Part shown: positions 17,094 to 25,910 of the stretch, piece after piece
Position numbering within the stretch: position 1 is the first letter of the stretch
Layout of the letters: every line of letters begins with the position of its first letter
DNA from: Casp-actino8 sp001510455
GTDB lineage: Bacteria > Actinomycetota > Acidimicrobiia > Acidimicrobiales > Ilumatobacteraceae
DNA length: 55,871 bases
Reading direction: 5' to 3'
NCBI GenBank assembly: GCA_027592035.1
Contig: JAQCIK010000014.1
Location: 1 to 55,871, forward strand
Program-made: the position numbers and the translations under genes
Notes under the pieces: generated by a model
The model's input: only the letters and a program-made list of their open reading frames with translations
Database searches by the model: none
Told to the model about the DNA's origin: nothing

Positions 17094-17984
17094 ATGACTG
17101 GGATCCCCCGTTTCGACCGGTCGGCATCGGCCAGCGAGATCGTCGCCGCCTTCCGAACCGCTGGTTGCGCCATCATCGAGCGGCTGGTCGACACCGACAT
17201 CGTCGATCGGGTGCGGGCCGACATGGACCCCTACATCGCCGCCACTCCCACCGGTGGCGACGACTTCTCGGGTCGCAACACCACGCGAACCGGAGCGCTG
17301 CTCGCTCGCTCCCGGTCGAGTGTCGACCTCGTCGCCAATCCCCTCGTCCTCGAGGTCACCGAGAGCGTTCTGTCTCCGTACGCGAGCAGCTTCCAGCTCC
17401 ACCTGACCCAAGTCATCGCGATCGGACCTGGCTCACCCGAACAACCGCTGCACCGCGATCAGTGGTGCTTCGATTTCTTTCCCTTTCCCGAGGACATGGA
17501 CGTCGAAGTGTCGACCATCTGGGCCCTCGACGACTTCACCGAGGAGAACGGGGCGACCCGCATCATTCCTGCGTCGATGCTCGATCCGAAGGAATCTTGC
17601 GCCGATGTGCATCGCACGGTTCCGGCCACGATGCCGAAGGGCTCGGTCGTTCTGTACAGCGGTCGCACCATTCACGGCGGAGGGGCCAACCGCTCCGACC
17701 GAGTCCGTCACGCTCTGAACGTCGACTACGTCCTCGGATGGCTTCGCCAAGAGGAGAACCAGTACCTCTCGTGTCCACCCGAGATCGCCCGAGAACTTCC
17801 CGAGCGGGTGCAAAAGTTGGCCGGATACGCGCTCGGCGCCTATGCACTCGGCTACGTCGACGACGTTCGCGATCCGCGTGACTACCTCGCCGGAGTCTCG
17901 GGGTCGTCCTCGTTCGGTGGCGATGACATGGGCAACGCCCATTTCGGTGGTACGTCGTTCAGTTCCCCGAACGTCCCGCGTTGA
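17094..17984 (+). CDS. phytanoyl-CoA dioxygenase (PhyH) family protein
   Basis: Fe(II)/2-oxoglutarate oxygenase of 296 residues. LHRDQWCFDFFPFP gives the His-x-Asp pair and TIHGGGANRSDRVRHALN the distal His and the 2-oxoglutarate Arg. AIIERLVDTDIVDRVRADM at the N-terminus and STIWALDDFTEENGATRIIP are family hallmarks. Bacterial PhyH proteins hydroxylate varied lipids and secondary metabolites, so the substrate is open. ATG 17094 follows TACGGT by six bases. It shares a regulatory gap with the GntR-led aromatic operon. The C-terminal 30 residues are Ser/Gly-rich and probably disordered. Confidence 0.88.
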   Translation: MTGIPRFDRSASASEIVAAFRTAGCAIIERLVDTDIVDRVRADMDPYIAATPTGGDDFSGRNTTRTGALLARSRSSVDLVANPLVLEVTESVLSPYASSFQLHLTQVIAIGPGSPEQPLHRDQWCFDFFPFPEDMDVEVSTIWALDDFTEENGATRIIPASMLDPKESCADVHRTVPATMPKGSVVLYSGRTIHGGGANRSDRVRHALNVDYVLGWLRQEENQYLSCPPEIARELPERVQKLAGYALGAYALGYVDDVRDPRDYLAGVSGSSSFGGDDMGNAHFGGTSFSSPNVPR

Positions 17985-17987
17985 GGA

Positions 17988-18842
17988 TCAATCGCTCAGA
18001 ACGACAGCATCACCCACCGAGAAGCTTCCGGGCCGTGTGATGCGAGCATACGCGCCGACGTTCTGGTCGAGATCGCGAACGATGTGACGAAGCACGGCCC
18101 GATCCTCGGGCACGTCGGCACCGACGGCACGAGTGACCATCACACATCGCGGACACGGTCCGATGAATTCGATCTCGGCCGAACCGATCGACATTCTCCG
18201 ACCCGTCCAGTCGAATTCGGGATGGCCTGACTCGTCTCCGGTGTCGATCACGAAGTTCGGTCGGAATCGACGCACGTCGACCACCGAGTCCGGAACCGCC
18301 GCTGCCAAAGATCGCAGGGCCGAGGTGCTCATGATCATGAGAGGCCAGCAGTCGTAGTAGGTGCCAGGAGGTGACTCGAACTCCATGATCACGGGTGGGA
18401 ACTGCCCGAGATCGGGCAGCGGTTCGTCGTCGTTTCGGCCGAAGATCGACCGCAGTTCGGCCATCACGTCGTCGGAGTCGGGCCGACCGCGCCGATAGTG
18501 GTCGAGATCGTCGGCCGGACGCAGATGTTGGAGGCTGACCCGTCGTCCGAGTTCCTCGCTCAGAACCGCATCGACATCGAGGTCGTCGGTCGTGAGGCGA
18601 CGACCGTCGGGGAACTCGATCTCGACGACATCGTCGGCACCGCGCGCCGTCGAATCGACTCGCCGCGCCGACAGACGCATGAGACCGCCGATCTTCTTCG
18701 CACCGCGAATACCACCGCTGTCGAGATCACGAACGGCCCAGATGCGATCACCGACCACACCGAGGTCGTCGAGGGTCGCCGACTCGACGGTCCCTCCGAC
18801 CATCGACTTGACCGGGTGGATCCAGATCTGGGAGACGTGCAC
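17988..18842 (-). CDS. MOSC-domain protein with N-terminal beta barrel
   Basis: 284 residues. The MOSC N-terminal barrel opens with VSQIWIHPVKSMVGGTVESATLDDLGVVGDRIWAV. The MOSC domain includes DVRRFRPNFVIDT, IGPCPRCVMVTRAV (candidate Cys for sulfur or molybdenum handling) and VGAYARITRPGSFSVGDAV at the end. Relatives such as mARC/YcbX reduce N-hydroxylated compounds with molybdenum cofactor. It starts at GTG 18842, 13 bp after the acyl-CoA dehydrogenase stop, so it is probably co-transcribed with it. The stop is three bases from the convergent PhyH gene. Confidence 0.88.
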   Translation of the reverse strand: MHVSQIWIHPVKSMVGGTVESATLDDLGVVGDRIWAVRDLDSGGIRGAKKIGGLMRLSARRVDSTARGADDVVEIEFPDGRRLTTDDLDVDAVLSEELGRRVSLQHLRPADDLDHYRRGRPDSDDVMAELRSIFGRNDDEPLPDLGQFPPVIMEFESPPGTYYDCWPLMIMSTSALRSLAAAVPDSVVDVRRFRPNFVIDTGDESGHPEFDWTGRRMSIGSAEIEFIGPCPRCVMVTRAVGADVPEDRAVLRHIVRDLDQNVGAYARITRPGSFSVGDAVVLSD

Positions 18843-18855
18843 GACAGATGTTCGA

Positions 18856-20073
18856 TCAGCGCTGAGTGCCGACCTTCAGATCCTTGAAGGGCATGTCCTT
18901 GTCGACCATCGGTTCACGCGGCAGGCCGAGAACTCGATCGCCGATGATGTTCTTCTGGATCTCGTCGGTTCCGCCCGCGATTCCCGACTGGAAACTGTTG
19001 AGGAGTCGCTTGGCCCAGGCCTCGCCGCGACTCGACGTACCTTCCCACGCGTCGGTCTCTGGTCCGACCAGTCGGCTGATCAGAGGACGCATCATCCACG
19101 AGATGCGCGATCCGTGCAACTTGCCGAGTGATCCGCCGGGGCCGGGAACTCGGCCGGCCTTCATCTCGGCGCGCGTGCGCATGGCCACCAACGACTTGGT
19201 GGTCTCTTCGCTGTACAGCTTCATGAGATCCTGCCGTACGACCGGGTCGGAAATCTTTCCGTTCTTCTTGGCCACTTCGATCAGACCATCGGCCAGCGTG
19301 TGCGTGACACCACTCGTGGAGCCGGTGCCGATCGCCACCCGCTCGAACATGAGCATGGCCGTCGCCTGATTCCAACCGTTGTTGAGTTCGCCGAGGAGCC
19401 ACGACTTCGGGATACGAACATCGGTGAGGAAGATCTCGTTGAAGTGCTTGCCACCGTCGATCTGATGGATCGGGCGAATCTCGACTCCCGGAGCCTTCAT
19501 GTCGATGATGAACATCGAGATTCCGGCGTGCTTCGGTGCATCGGGGTTGGTGCGAGCGATGATCACTCCGTATTCGCACACGTGAGCGAGGGTGGTCCAG
19601 ACCTTCTGTCCGTTCAACACCCACTCGTCACCGTCGAGTTCGGCCTTGGTCTGCAGACTCGCCACGTCGGAGCCAGCACCGGGTTCGGAGAACATCTGAC
19701 ACCACATCGTGCGCCCCGCGATGTTGTCGGGCATGAACTGCTTCTTTTGTTCTTCGGTCCCGAACTGATTGAGAACCGGGAGGCACATGCCGTGACTGAT
19801 CACCAACTCGTACGTCATGTCGGGGAACCGGGCGTACTCCTCGCGATAGATGCGCTCGTGAGCCTTGGTGAGACCTGCACCCCCGTATTCGGCGGCGTAG
19901 GTCAATCCGGCCAGTCCCGCCGCCGCGAGTTTCTGCTGAAAGGCGCGTCCGGTCTCGATGGAGTTGACACCACGTTCGCTGCCCGTGGCGTTCTGGGCGA
20001 GGAATTCACGAACCTTGGCTCGGAAGGCTTCGGCATCAGCCGGTGACAGTGTCTCTTCGGTGGCGGTGCTCAT
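18856..20073 (-). CDS. acyl-CoA dehydrogenase
   Basis: FAD-dependent flavoenzyme of 405 residues that introduces the alpha-beta double bond into acyl-CoA. Visible family blocks: YGGAGLTKAHERIYREE, WCQMFSEPGAGSDVASL (acyl-CoA/FAD binding), WVLNGQKVWTT, FNEIFLTDVRIP and the C-terminal GGTDEIQKNIIGDRVLGLPREP. It resembles actinobacterial FadE proteins used on long-chain or steroid substrates; alpha2beta2 partners are known in steroid degradation, but no second subunit is adjacent. CAGAAT six bases before the ATG may be a weak -10. It lies between the P450/ligase genes and the MOSC gene. Confidence 0.93.
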   Translation of the reverse strand: MSTATEETLSPADAEAFRAKVREFLAQNATGSERGVNSIETGRAFQQKLAAAGLAGLTYAAEYGGAGLTKAHERIYREEYARFPDMTYELVISHGMCLPVLNQFGTEEQKKQFMPDNIAGRTMWCQMFSEPGAGSDVASLQTKAELDGDEWVLNGQKVWTTLAHVCEYGVIIARTNPDAPKHAGISMFIIDMKAPGVEIRPIHQIDGGKHFNEIFLTDVRIPKSWLLGELNNGWNQATAMLMFERVAIGTGSTSGVTHTLADGLIEVAKKNGKISDPVVRQDLMKLYSEETTKSLVAMRTRAEMKAGRVPGPGGSLGKLHGSRISWMMRPLISRLVGPETDAWEGTSSRGEAWAKRLLNSFQSGIAGGTDEIQKNIIGDRVLGLPREPMVDKDMPFKDLKVGTQR

Positions 20074-20127
20074 GCGGGAATTCTGTCACCGGGCACCCCC
20101 GATCGACCCCATCGGACGTCGTGACGT

Positions 20128-20145
20128 GGGCCTCGGACCCGGCCC
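20128..20145 (-). terminator. possible hairpin after the P450 gene
   Basis: GGGCC and GGCCC arms flank an 8-bp loop just beyond the P450 stop. There is no T-run, so it is at best a weak terminator. Confidence 0.2.
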
Positions 20146-20154
20146 GATCTCCGG

Positions 20155-21363
20155 TCAGAAGCGCACGGGCATCGCATGGATGCCGGCGATGAAACTCGAG
20201 TGCATACGCTCGGCCGGGCCGTTCGGTTCGAGGTGCGGCATCCGGGTGAGAAGTTCTCGGAACATCACCATCAGCTCCACCCGGGCCACGTGCATACCGA
20301 GGCACAGATGGGGACCACCGGCTCCGAACGCCACATGGGGATTGGGGTCGCGGGCGACGTCGAAGGCGTCGGGTCGCTCGAACACGTCCTCGTCACGATT
20401 GGCCGATCCGTAGAACATCACGACCCGATCACCTTTCGGAATCCGCTGACCGCGGATCTCGACGTCTTCCATCACGGTGCGCTTGAAGTGCGAGACCGGA
20501 CTCGTGAACCGGAGCATCTCTTCGATCGCTGTCGGCAGGAGGCCATCCACATCGGCCAGCAACTTTCGGCGTTGATCGGGGTGGTCGAAAAGGAGCTGAA
20601 GGCCGGCGGCGAGAAGATTTCGTGTGGTGTCACCTCCAGCGTTCACCAGAAGGAGGAAGAACCACTGAAATTCGAGATCGGTGAGGCGATCTCCGTCGAT
20701 TTCGGCCTCGACGAGCAGAGTCGCCAGATCGTCACCGGGTTTCGACCGCTTGTGCTCGGCCACCGACTGTGCGTAGCCGAGCATCTCTCCGATCGCCGCC
20801 ATCTTGACCTCGGGTGGCGCAACGGCGTCGTCGTTGGTGTGCATGATCTCGGTCAGGTCGTACAGACGCTCGCCATCGGCACGCGGCATTCCCATGAGTT
20901 CGGCGATCAGCCCCGAGGGAAGTCGTCCGGCGATCTCACTCACGAAGTCGCACTCTCCACGCTCGATCACCGCATCGACGATCTCACGCGCGAGTTGCTC
21001 GATTCGGGGACGAAGAAGTGGCGCGTTCTTCGGCGTGAAACCACGGCTCACGAGCAACTTGAATCGATCGTGTTGGGGTGGATCCATGTTGAGCATCATC
21101 TGACGCCCGGCGAACAGGTTCGCCTCGTCGGGATCGGGAAGCATGGCCGTCTTCTCGAAAGAACTGAAGATCTTCGGTGACCGACTCACCATCTTCACGT
21201 CGTCGTACTTGGTGAGGGCCCAGAATCCCGGGCCACTCTCGCGTGGCTCGGGATGTCGGAACACGGGCGCGTTGGCTCGCAGCCACTCGTACTGCTCCCA
21301 CGGATGTCCACGTCGAGCGAAATCCTCGGGCGAGATCAGATCGATGTCAGCGGCACTGATCAC
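20155..21363 (-). CDS. cytochrome P450 (CYP125/CYP142-like)
   Basis: Soluble haem monooxygenase of 402 residues. The I-helix oxygen motif is AGGDTTR, the K-helix ExxR is in EEMLRF, and the haem-binding loop FGAGGPHLCLG places the thiolate ligand at Cys354. LNMDPPQHDRFKLLVSRGFTPK matches actinobacterial P450s that hydroxylate steroid side chains or fatty acids. Start GTG 21363 is preceded by GGAGGGGG. It lies 30 bp after the acyl-CoA synthetase, so oxidation of a side chain followed by CoA activation and dehydrogenation by the next gene is a sensible but unproven pathway. Confidence 0.92.
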   Translation of the reverse strand: MISAADIDLISPEDFARRGHPWEQYEWLRANAPVFRHPEPRESGPGFWALTKYDDVKMVSRSPKIFSSFEKTAMLPDPDEANLFAGRQMMLNMDPPQHDRFKLLVSRGFTPKNAPLLRPRIEQLAREIVDAVIERGECDFVSEIAGRLPSGLIAELMGMPRADGERLYDLTEIMHTNDDAVAPPEVKMAAIGEMLGYAQSVAEHKRSKPGDDLATLLVEAEIDGDRLTDLEFQWFFLLLVNAGGDTTRNLLAAGLQLLFDHPDQRRKLLADVDGLLPTAIEEMLRFTSPVSHFKRTVMEDVEIRGQRIPKGDRVVMFYGSANRDEDVFERPDAFDVARDPNPHVAFGAGGPHLCLGMHVARVELMVMFRELLTRMPHLEPNGPAERMHSSFIAGIHAMPVRF

Positions 21364-21393
21364 GTTCCCCCTCCGTGTCGTGCGATCGTCGTG

Positions 21394-22944
21394 TCAGGGC
21401 CCGACGACGTCGGCGAACTGCACGCGCAGATCCTTCTTCAACGCCTTGCCCGACGGGTTGCGCGGGACGACGTCGACGAAGCGCACCGCGACCGGCTGCT
21501 TGAAACGAGCCAACTTGCCCTCGCAGTGTGTCAGGACGTCGGCTTCGGTCAGGTCGGGGTCCTTCTTCACCACGACGGCGAGAGGCGACTCACCCCACTT
21601 CTGCGAGGGAATTCCGATCACGGCCGTCTCGGTCACGCCGGGGTGGCTCATGATCACGTTCTCGATCTCGGCCGGATAGACGTTCTCGCCACCCGAGATG
21701 ATCATGTCTTTGATGCGGTCCTGGATGAAGACGTAACCCTCTTCGTCCATGATTCCTCCGTCACCGGTGTGCAACCAACCGTCCTTCAGAGCGTCGGCGG
21801 TGGCATCAGGGCGGTTCCAGTATCCGAGCATGATGTGGCCGCCACGAACGAGCACCTCTCCCGACTCGTTGGGGGCGCATTCCGAGCCGTCGTCGCGCAC
21901 GACCTTCACATCCGACAGGAAGAAGCTCTTCCCGGTCGACCCTGCCTTCTCGAGTGCGTCAGCCGGCATCGTCACACAGGCCGGACCACAGGTTTCGGTG
22001 AGTCCGTACACCTGACTGATCTCGATACCGATCTTGTAGTAGGCCTCGATCAACGGAACCGGCACCGGTGCGGCACCCGTCAACAGCCAGCGCACGTGTT
22101 CGTGCTTGTGCTTCTCGGGATCGTGCACGAGGAGCATGAACTGCAGCATGGCCGGAACGAGGAGACCGTTGTTGATCCGCTCGGAGTCGATCAACTCCCA
22201 CACCTTGGTCGGATCGAAGGCTCGCATGAGAACGTGCGTGCCGCCGATGAAGATCGTTCCGAGAGCCGGAGTGAGAGCACCCACGTGGAACATCGGCATC
22301 GGGTTGATGTAACGATCGCCCTGTCCGAGGTCGGCGGTGGTGCACATGGTGGCCAGTGCCCAGTACTGCGTGTCGTGAGAGTGCATCACTCCCTTCGGCA
22401 GACCCGTGGTACCCGAGGTGTACATGATGTAGAGAAGGTCGTCACCCGACGCGGTGACCGGCGGCTCGATCGGTTGTTCCTTCGCCGACTCGGCTACGTA
22501 GTCGAGGGCGAAGGCGGGCTTGTTCGCCGACGAACCGACGTACAGCCACGAGCTGACATCGGTCTTCGCTCCACGAGACTGTAGATCGACGGCGACCGGA
22601 GCGAATTCCTCACCGAACACCAGTGCCGTCGTACCCGAATCCTTCAGGATGAACTCGAGTTCGTCGGCGACGAGGCGCCAATTGAGAGGCACGATGACGG
22701 CCCCGAGTTTGGCGGTGGCGAAGAACGAGGTCAGATACTCGGCCGAGTTCATGAGCAACAGACCGACTCGGTCACCCTTTTTCACTCCGGCGCGAATCAG
22801 GAGTTGCGCGGCCTTGTTGGTCTCGGCGTTGAGCTCGGCATACGTGTAACGGCGGTCGGCGGCCACGTCGTACAGGGCCTCCATCTTGGCGTTGACGTGG
22901 GCCCGGCGGGCGAGAAGGTTTCCGATGTTGATGGCAGTCGTCAT
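21394..22944 (-). CDS. acyl-CoA synthetase (AMP-dependent ligase, FadD-like)
   Basis: ANL-superfamily ligase of about 516 residues that activates a carboxylic acid to its CoA thioester via an acyl-adenylate. The P-loop is YTSGTTGLPKGV; VYGLTETCGP, GWLHTGDGG and IKDMIISGGENVYPAEIE are core motifs A5-A8, and NPSGKALKKDLR carries the catalytic C-terminal Lys. ATG 22944 is favoured; ATG 22953 adds three residues. It is first in a probable operon with the P450. The substrate is probably a fatty acid or sterol side-chain acid, judged from neighbours only. Confidence 0.92.
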   Translation of the reverse strand: MTTAINIGNLLARRAHVNAKMEALYDVAADRRYTYAELNAETNKAAQLLIRAGVKKGDRVGLLLMNSAEYLTSFFATAKLGAVIVPLNWRLVADELEFILKDSGTTALVFGEEFAPVAVDLQSRGAKTDVSSWLYVGSSANKPAFALDYVAESAKEQPIEPPVTASGDDLLYIMYTSGTTGLPKGVMHSHDTQYWALATMCTTADLGQGDRYINPMPMFHVGALTPALGTIFIGGTHVLMRAFDPTKVWELIDSERINNGLLVPAMLQFMLLVHDPEKHKHEHVRWLLTGAAPVPVPLIEAYYKIGIEISQVYGLTETCGPACVTMPADALEKAGSTGKSFFLSDVKVVRDDGSECAPNESGEVLVRGGHIMLGYWNRPDATADALKDGWLHTGDGGIMDEEGYVFIQDRIKDMIISGGENVYPAEIENVIMSHPGVTETAVIGIPSQKWGESPLAVVVKKDPDLTEADVLTHCEGKLARFKQPVAVRFVDVVPRNPSGKALKKDLRVQFADVVGP

Positions 22945-23002
22945 ACGAAACATCGTGTCACACGAGTCGTCTCATGGGTAGAGGCGAACCGTGATTCGTG
23001 AA

Positions 23003-23022
23003 ACCCGCCTACGGAAGCGGGT
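23003..23022 (-). terminator. possible terminator hairpin at the lipoprotein hydrolase stop
   Basis: ACCCGC and GCGGGT pair around an 8-nt loop containing the TAG stop of the lipoprotein gene; TTT follows on the minus strand. The short stem and T-run make it tentative. Confidence 0.3.
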
Positions 23023-24595
23023 AACCCGCGGCTGAGGCCTTCACGGCATCGGCGTCCTCGGCGAGAATCGCACCGCTGGCCACGGCGGCTTCGACCGACG
23101 CATCCCACTTGGCCCGAAAATCGGCACGGTCCACGTACGACGCGGCGAGCCGATCGTCGGAGAACGACGCGGTGGTACCGAAGAGCCCACAGAAGCTGCC
23201 CCCGGATTGGCCGACACCGGACAGAGCGGCAACCGGCACGTCGACGTGCGGGGTACGTATGCCACCGAGAGCGTTACCGAACCCGTCGAGTTCGAACCCG
23301 ACGAGTTCGGCATCGTTCTGCAACTTCGGTGTGACGGGCGGTGCGACGCCGGTGCGAATCCAGGAATCGAGAGCTCGCACCGCGGCACGTAGAACGTACG
23401 TGTGTGGGCCGGCGTTGATGGGCTTCTCGCACGTGATGATGCCGAAGTACACCGCCGTCGGAGCGTCGAGCATCGCCGAGAACAAGGCGTCGTCGCCGGC
23501 CCCGTCACCGATGTCGGTCTCTCCGATGCCGAGACTGTACGCATCGGCGTGAGCGGTACCGGCGACTTCCCAACTCCGGAAGAAATCGGTCTCGGGTTGT
23601 TCGGCTCGGCGATACCCGAGTCCTTGACCGACGATGTCGGTTTCGGCCGAGAACACGAGAACCGGTCGTTCGATCGCACGAATCCGCGCCACTTGAGGCC
23701 CGGGAACGGCCGGCCGGGGCTCGGTGAGCAGATCGGCTCCACGGGCACCGCGACTGTGCACGAGGTAGCCGCTGAAGACGTCGTGAACGGGTGCAAGGGC
23801 GTTGATGTAACTGGTCAGTCGGAACGCCGACTGCGACTCACCCGCCGCGATCACCCGCTCGGGAACCAGACCACCGAGCAATGTCGAGGACTCGTTCCAG
23901 ACGAGTGCACCGATCTGACTGAACATGTCGTAGCTGTAGTCGTCTCCAGGATGACTCAACGTTCCGTACCGTTCCGGATCGGCGATCTTCAGGACGCGCG
24001 GCGCTCCCGTCGGATTGCCGCCGCCCTCCACGCCGACGCGTTGTGCCGACACGCCGATCCAGACCATGCCCGATCGCAGGATTTCGTTCTTGGCCAGATC
24101 GAACGACGGTGACACGTCGAGACCGGCCGTGACGTTCAGCCATTCGACGATCACCGAACCATCGAAACGACTGGCGTCGTTCGGCGTGCGCACCACGATG
24201 CGCGTGGCGAAGTCGGCCGTGTCGTACGGAGCGACCGTCCAGTCGCCATCGCTCGACAGTTCGGTGTCGGAGGTGTAACTCGACGCCGTGCCACGTACGA
24301 AGTACTCGGTTTCGGTGTAGTTCCAAGCCGTCACGTCGAACGGACTGACACCGAGAACGACCTGACCGAGTCCACCGCTCACCGGACCTTCGATCGATGC
24401 TTCGGCAACGCCCGCTACTGCCGGTCGCGATGTTTCGACCGGTGCTTCGGTGGTCGGGGCTGCGCTGGTGGTCGTGGCGGAAACGGTCGTGGTTGGGGCC
24501 GCCCCCGTCGACGACGGTGGTTCGGTCGTCGAACCGTCGTCCCCGCCACACGCGGCCAGAACGAGGAGGGCAATGGGAAACACGCGACGCAACAT
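23009..24595 (-). CDS. lipoprotein alpha/beta hydrolase (Abhydrolase_10-like)
   Basis: 528 residues. The signal sequence MLRRVFPIALLVLAAC ends in lipobox LAAC (Cys16), so the mature protein is membrane-anchored. A Thr/Ser/Pro-rich linker (about 21-58) precedes a large alpha/beta-hydrolase domain with nucleophile Ser254 in GESQSA. The domain architecture (VIVEWLNVTAGLD, YDMFSQIGAL, YLVHSRGA) matches the family of large actinobacterial hydrolases of unknown substrate. ATG 24595 is supported by the signal peptide and by TACGTT eight bases upstream. It is divergent from the lipoprotein rhodanese across an 83-bp gap. Confidence 0.87.
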   Translation of the reverse strand: MLRRVFPIALLVLAACGGDDGSTTEPPSSTGAAPTTTVSATTTSAAPTTEAPVETSRPAVAGVAEASIEGPVSGGLGQVVLGVSPFDVTAWNYTETEYFVRGTASSYTSDTELSSDGDWTVAPYDTADFATRIVVRTPNDASRFDGSVIVEWLNVTAGLDVSPSFDLAKNEILRSGMVWIGVSAQRVGVEGGGNPTGAPRVLKIADPERYGTLSHPGDDYSYDMFSQIGALVWNESSTLLGGLVPERVIAAGESQSAFRLTSYINALAPVHDVFSGYLVHSRGARGADLLTEPRPAVPGPQVARIRAIERPVLVFSAETDIVGQGLGYRRAEQPETDFFRSWEVAGTAHADAYSLGIGETDIGDGAGDDALFSAMLDAPTAVYFGIITCEKPINAGPHTYVLRAAVRALDSWIRTGVAPPVTPKLQNDAELVGFELDGFGNALGGIRTPHVDVPVAALSGVGQSGGSFCGLFGTTASFSDDRLAASYVDRADFRAKWDASVEAAVASGAILAEDADAVKASAAGYPLP

Positions 24596-24603
24596 GGGTG
24601 CGG

Positions 24604-24609
24604 AACGTA
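24604..24609 (-). promoter_or_regulatory. -10 box, leaderless promoter of the lipoprotein hydrolase
   Basis: TACGTT lies eight bases before ATG 24595 on the minus strand. Confidence 0.45.
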
Positions 24610-24642
24610 CCGCGTCCCTGCTCACAGGCCTTCATCGGAGAT

Positions 24643-24672
24643 TTGAAAGATACCCCCAAGGGTATGTATCGT
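24643..24672 (+). promoter_or_regulatory. rhodanese promoter with CsoR/CstR-like operator
   Basis: TTGAAA (24643-24648) and TATCGT (24667-24672) are 18 bp apart, with ATG 24679 six bases after the -10. The spacer holds the palindrome ATACCCCCAAGGGTAT (24650-24665). C-run/G-run palindromes flanked by AT are the known operator type of CsoR/RcnR/CstR repressors. CstR controls rhodaneses in persulfide stress, so the match with the downstream gene is meaningful. No such repressor gene is in the window. Confidence 0.6.
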
Positions 24673-24678
24673 TCAGGT

Positions 24679-25086
24679 ATGGCACGTCACCGCACCGTTC
24701 TCGCCCTGGCCGGCTTCACCCTCGCCCTCTCCCCCGTGATCGGCTGCTCCGGAGGGGATTCGTCGACGTCCGACCAGGCCGCTCGTGCCGACACCGTCAC
24801 CGACTCACCCGCAAAGGACACTCGCATGATCATCGACGTACGCACGCCCGCCGAATTCGCCACCGGCCATCTCGACGGCGCCGTCAACATCGACATCCAG
24901 TCCGCCGACTTCGTCAGCCGCATCGGCGAACTCGAGCGCTCGAGCTCCTACGTCGTCTACTGCCGAAGTGGCAACCGATCGGGTGTGGCCATGGCCCAGA
25001 TGCTCGACATGGGATTCACCGACGTGAGCAATGCCGGCAGCGTCGAGGAGGCATCGGCCAGTCTCGGTATCTCCATCGTCGGCTGA
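24679..25086 (+). CDS. lipoprotein rhodanese (single-domain sulfurtransferase)
   Basis: 135 residues. A signal peptide ends with lipobox VIGC (Cys23), so the enzyme is anchored on the outer face of the membrane. The rhodanese domain spans about 48-135: IIDVRTPAEFATGHLDGAVNID, then active-site Cys95 in the loop CRSGNRSG. The CRxGxR loop is typical of sulfane-sulfur (thiosulfate or persulfide) carriers. ATG 24679 is chosen over ATG 24664, which lies inside the operator palindrome. The gene is expressed from a promoter with a CsoR/CstR-like palindrome, which implies induction by sulfide/persulfide or a metal. Confidence 0.9.
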   Translation: MARHRTVLALAGFTLALSPVIGCSGGDSSTSDQAARADTVTDSPAKDTRMIIDVRTPAEFATGHLDGAVNIDIQSADFVSRIGELERSSSYVVYCRSGNRSGVAMAQMLDMGFTDVSNAGSVEEASASLGISIVG

Positions 25087-25166
25087 ATCGCCGGCTGGAT
25101 CGTCAGCTGGGACCGACGTCACTGATCCATGGGAATGAGAACTCACCCGAGACTGTTGTCGTCGAC

Positions 25167-25880
25167 ATGACCTCTCCCCGCATCGTGGTGCAGCGCGCCG
25201 ATCAGCGACCCCACACTCAGATCTCCTGGCTCGACAGCCGACACTCGTTCAGTTTCGGATCGCACTGGGATCCGAACAACACCGGCCACGGGCTGCTCGT
25301 CGTGAACAACGACGACGTGGTTCGCGCCGGCAGTGGCTTCTCGACTCATCCCCATCAGGACATGGAGATCGTCACCTGGGTCCTCGATGGCGAACTCGAG
25401 CACAAGGACAGCGAGGGCAATCGCGGCATCCTCTACCCCGGTCTCGCTCAACGCATGTCGGCCGGAACCGGTATCTGGCACTCCGAGATGAACCCGAGCG
25501 GTGACACCGACGTGCATTTCGTGCAGATGTGGGTGATGCCCGACACCGAACGCATCGATCCGAGCTACCAACAACTCGACATCAACGGTGAACTCGCGCG
25601 TGGTGGCCTGGTTCCCATTGCGTCGGGTCAGGGTCACGATGCTGCGATCAGTATCCGTCAGCGCGACGCCGTGCTCTGGGGTGGTCGTCTGTCGGCCGCC
25701 GAATCGGTGCGACTTCCCGATGACCGACACGTGCACGTGTTCGTCGCCCGAGGCTCGGCGGCCCTCGAGCACGCGGGCGAATTGGCGACCGGCGACGCAG
25801 CCCGCCTGTTCTCGGTCGGCGATCTGTCGCTCGCGGCCGGCGACGACGGAGCAGAAGTACTGGTCTGGGCCACGGCCTGA
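25167..25880 (+). CDS. pirin-family bicupin protein
   Basis: 237 residues. The N-terminal cupin has SHWDPNNTGHGLL and GSGFSTHPHQDMEIVTWVLDGELEHKDSEGN, which provide the His/His/Glu metal site. The motif QRMSAGTGIWHSEMNPS follows and matches the YhhW/pirin pattern. Some pirins are quercetin dioxygenases; others are regulators. The C-terminal cupin is degenerate. ATG 25167 is used, since the longer upstream frame has no similarity. It may be read through from the rhodanese 80 bp upstream; no clear -10 was found in front of it. Confidence 0.88.
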   Translation: MTSPRIVVQRADQRPHTQISWLDSRHSFSFGSHWDPNNTGHGLLVVNNDDVVRAGSGFSTHPHQDMEIVTWVLDGELEHKDSEGNRGILYPGLAQRMSAGTGIWHSEMNPSGDTDVHFVQMWVMPDTERIDPSYQQLDINGELARGGLVPIASGQGHDAAISIRQRDAVLWGGRLSAAESVRLPDDRHVHVFVARGSAALEHAGELATGDAARLFSVGDLSLAAGDDGAEVLVWATA

Positions 25881-25898
25881 CGGCTGATTTTCCGCCAC

Positions 25899-25904
25899 TA
25901 CTAT
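25899..25904 (+). promoter_or_regulatory. -10 box, leaderless promoter
   Basis: TACTAT lies six bases before ATG 25911, the strongest example of this spacing in the window. Confidence 0.55.
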
Positions 25905-25910
25905 TCGTGC

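Noticed and set aside
20176..22584. two plus-strand frames of 334 and 443 codons
   Set aside because: Antisense to the P450 and acyl-CoA synthetase, which carry complete catalytic motifs; no domain in the translations.
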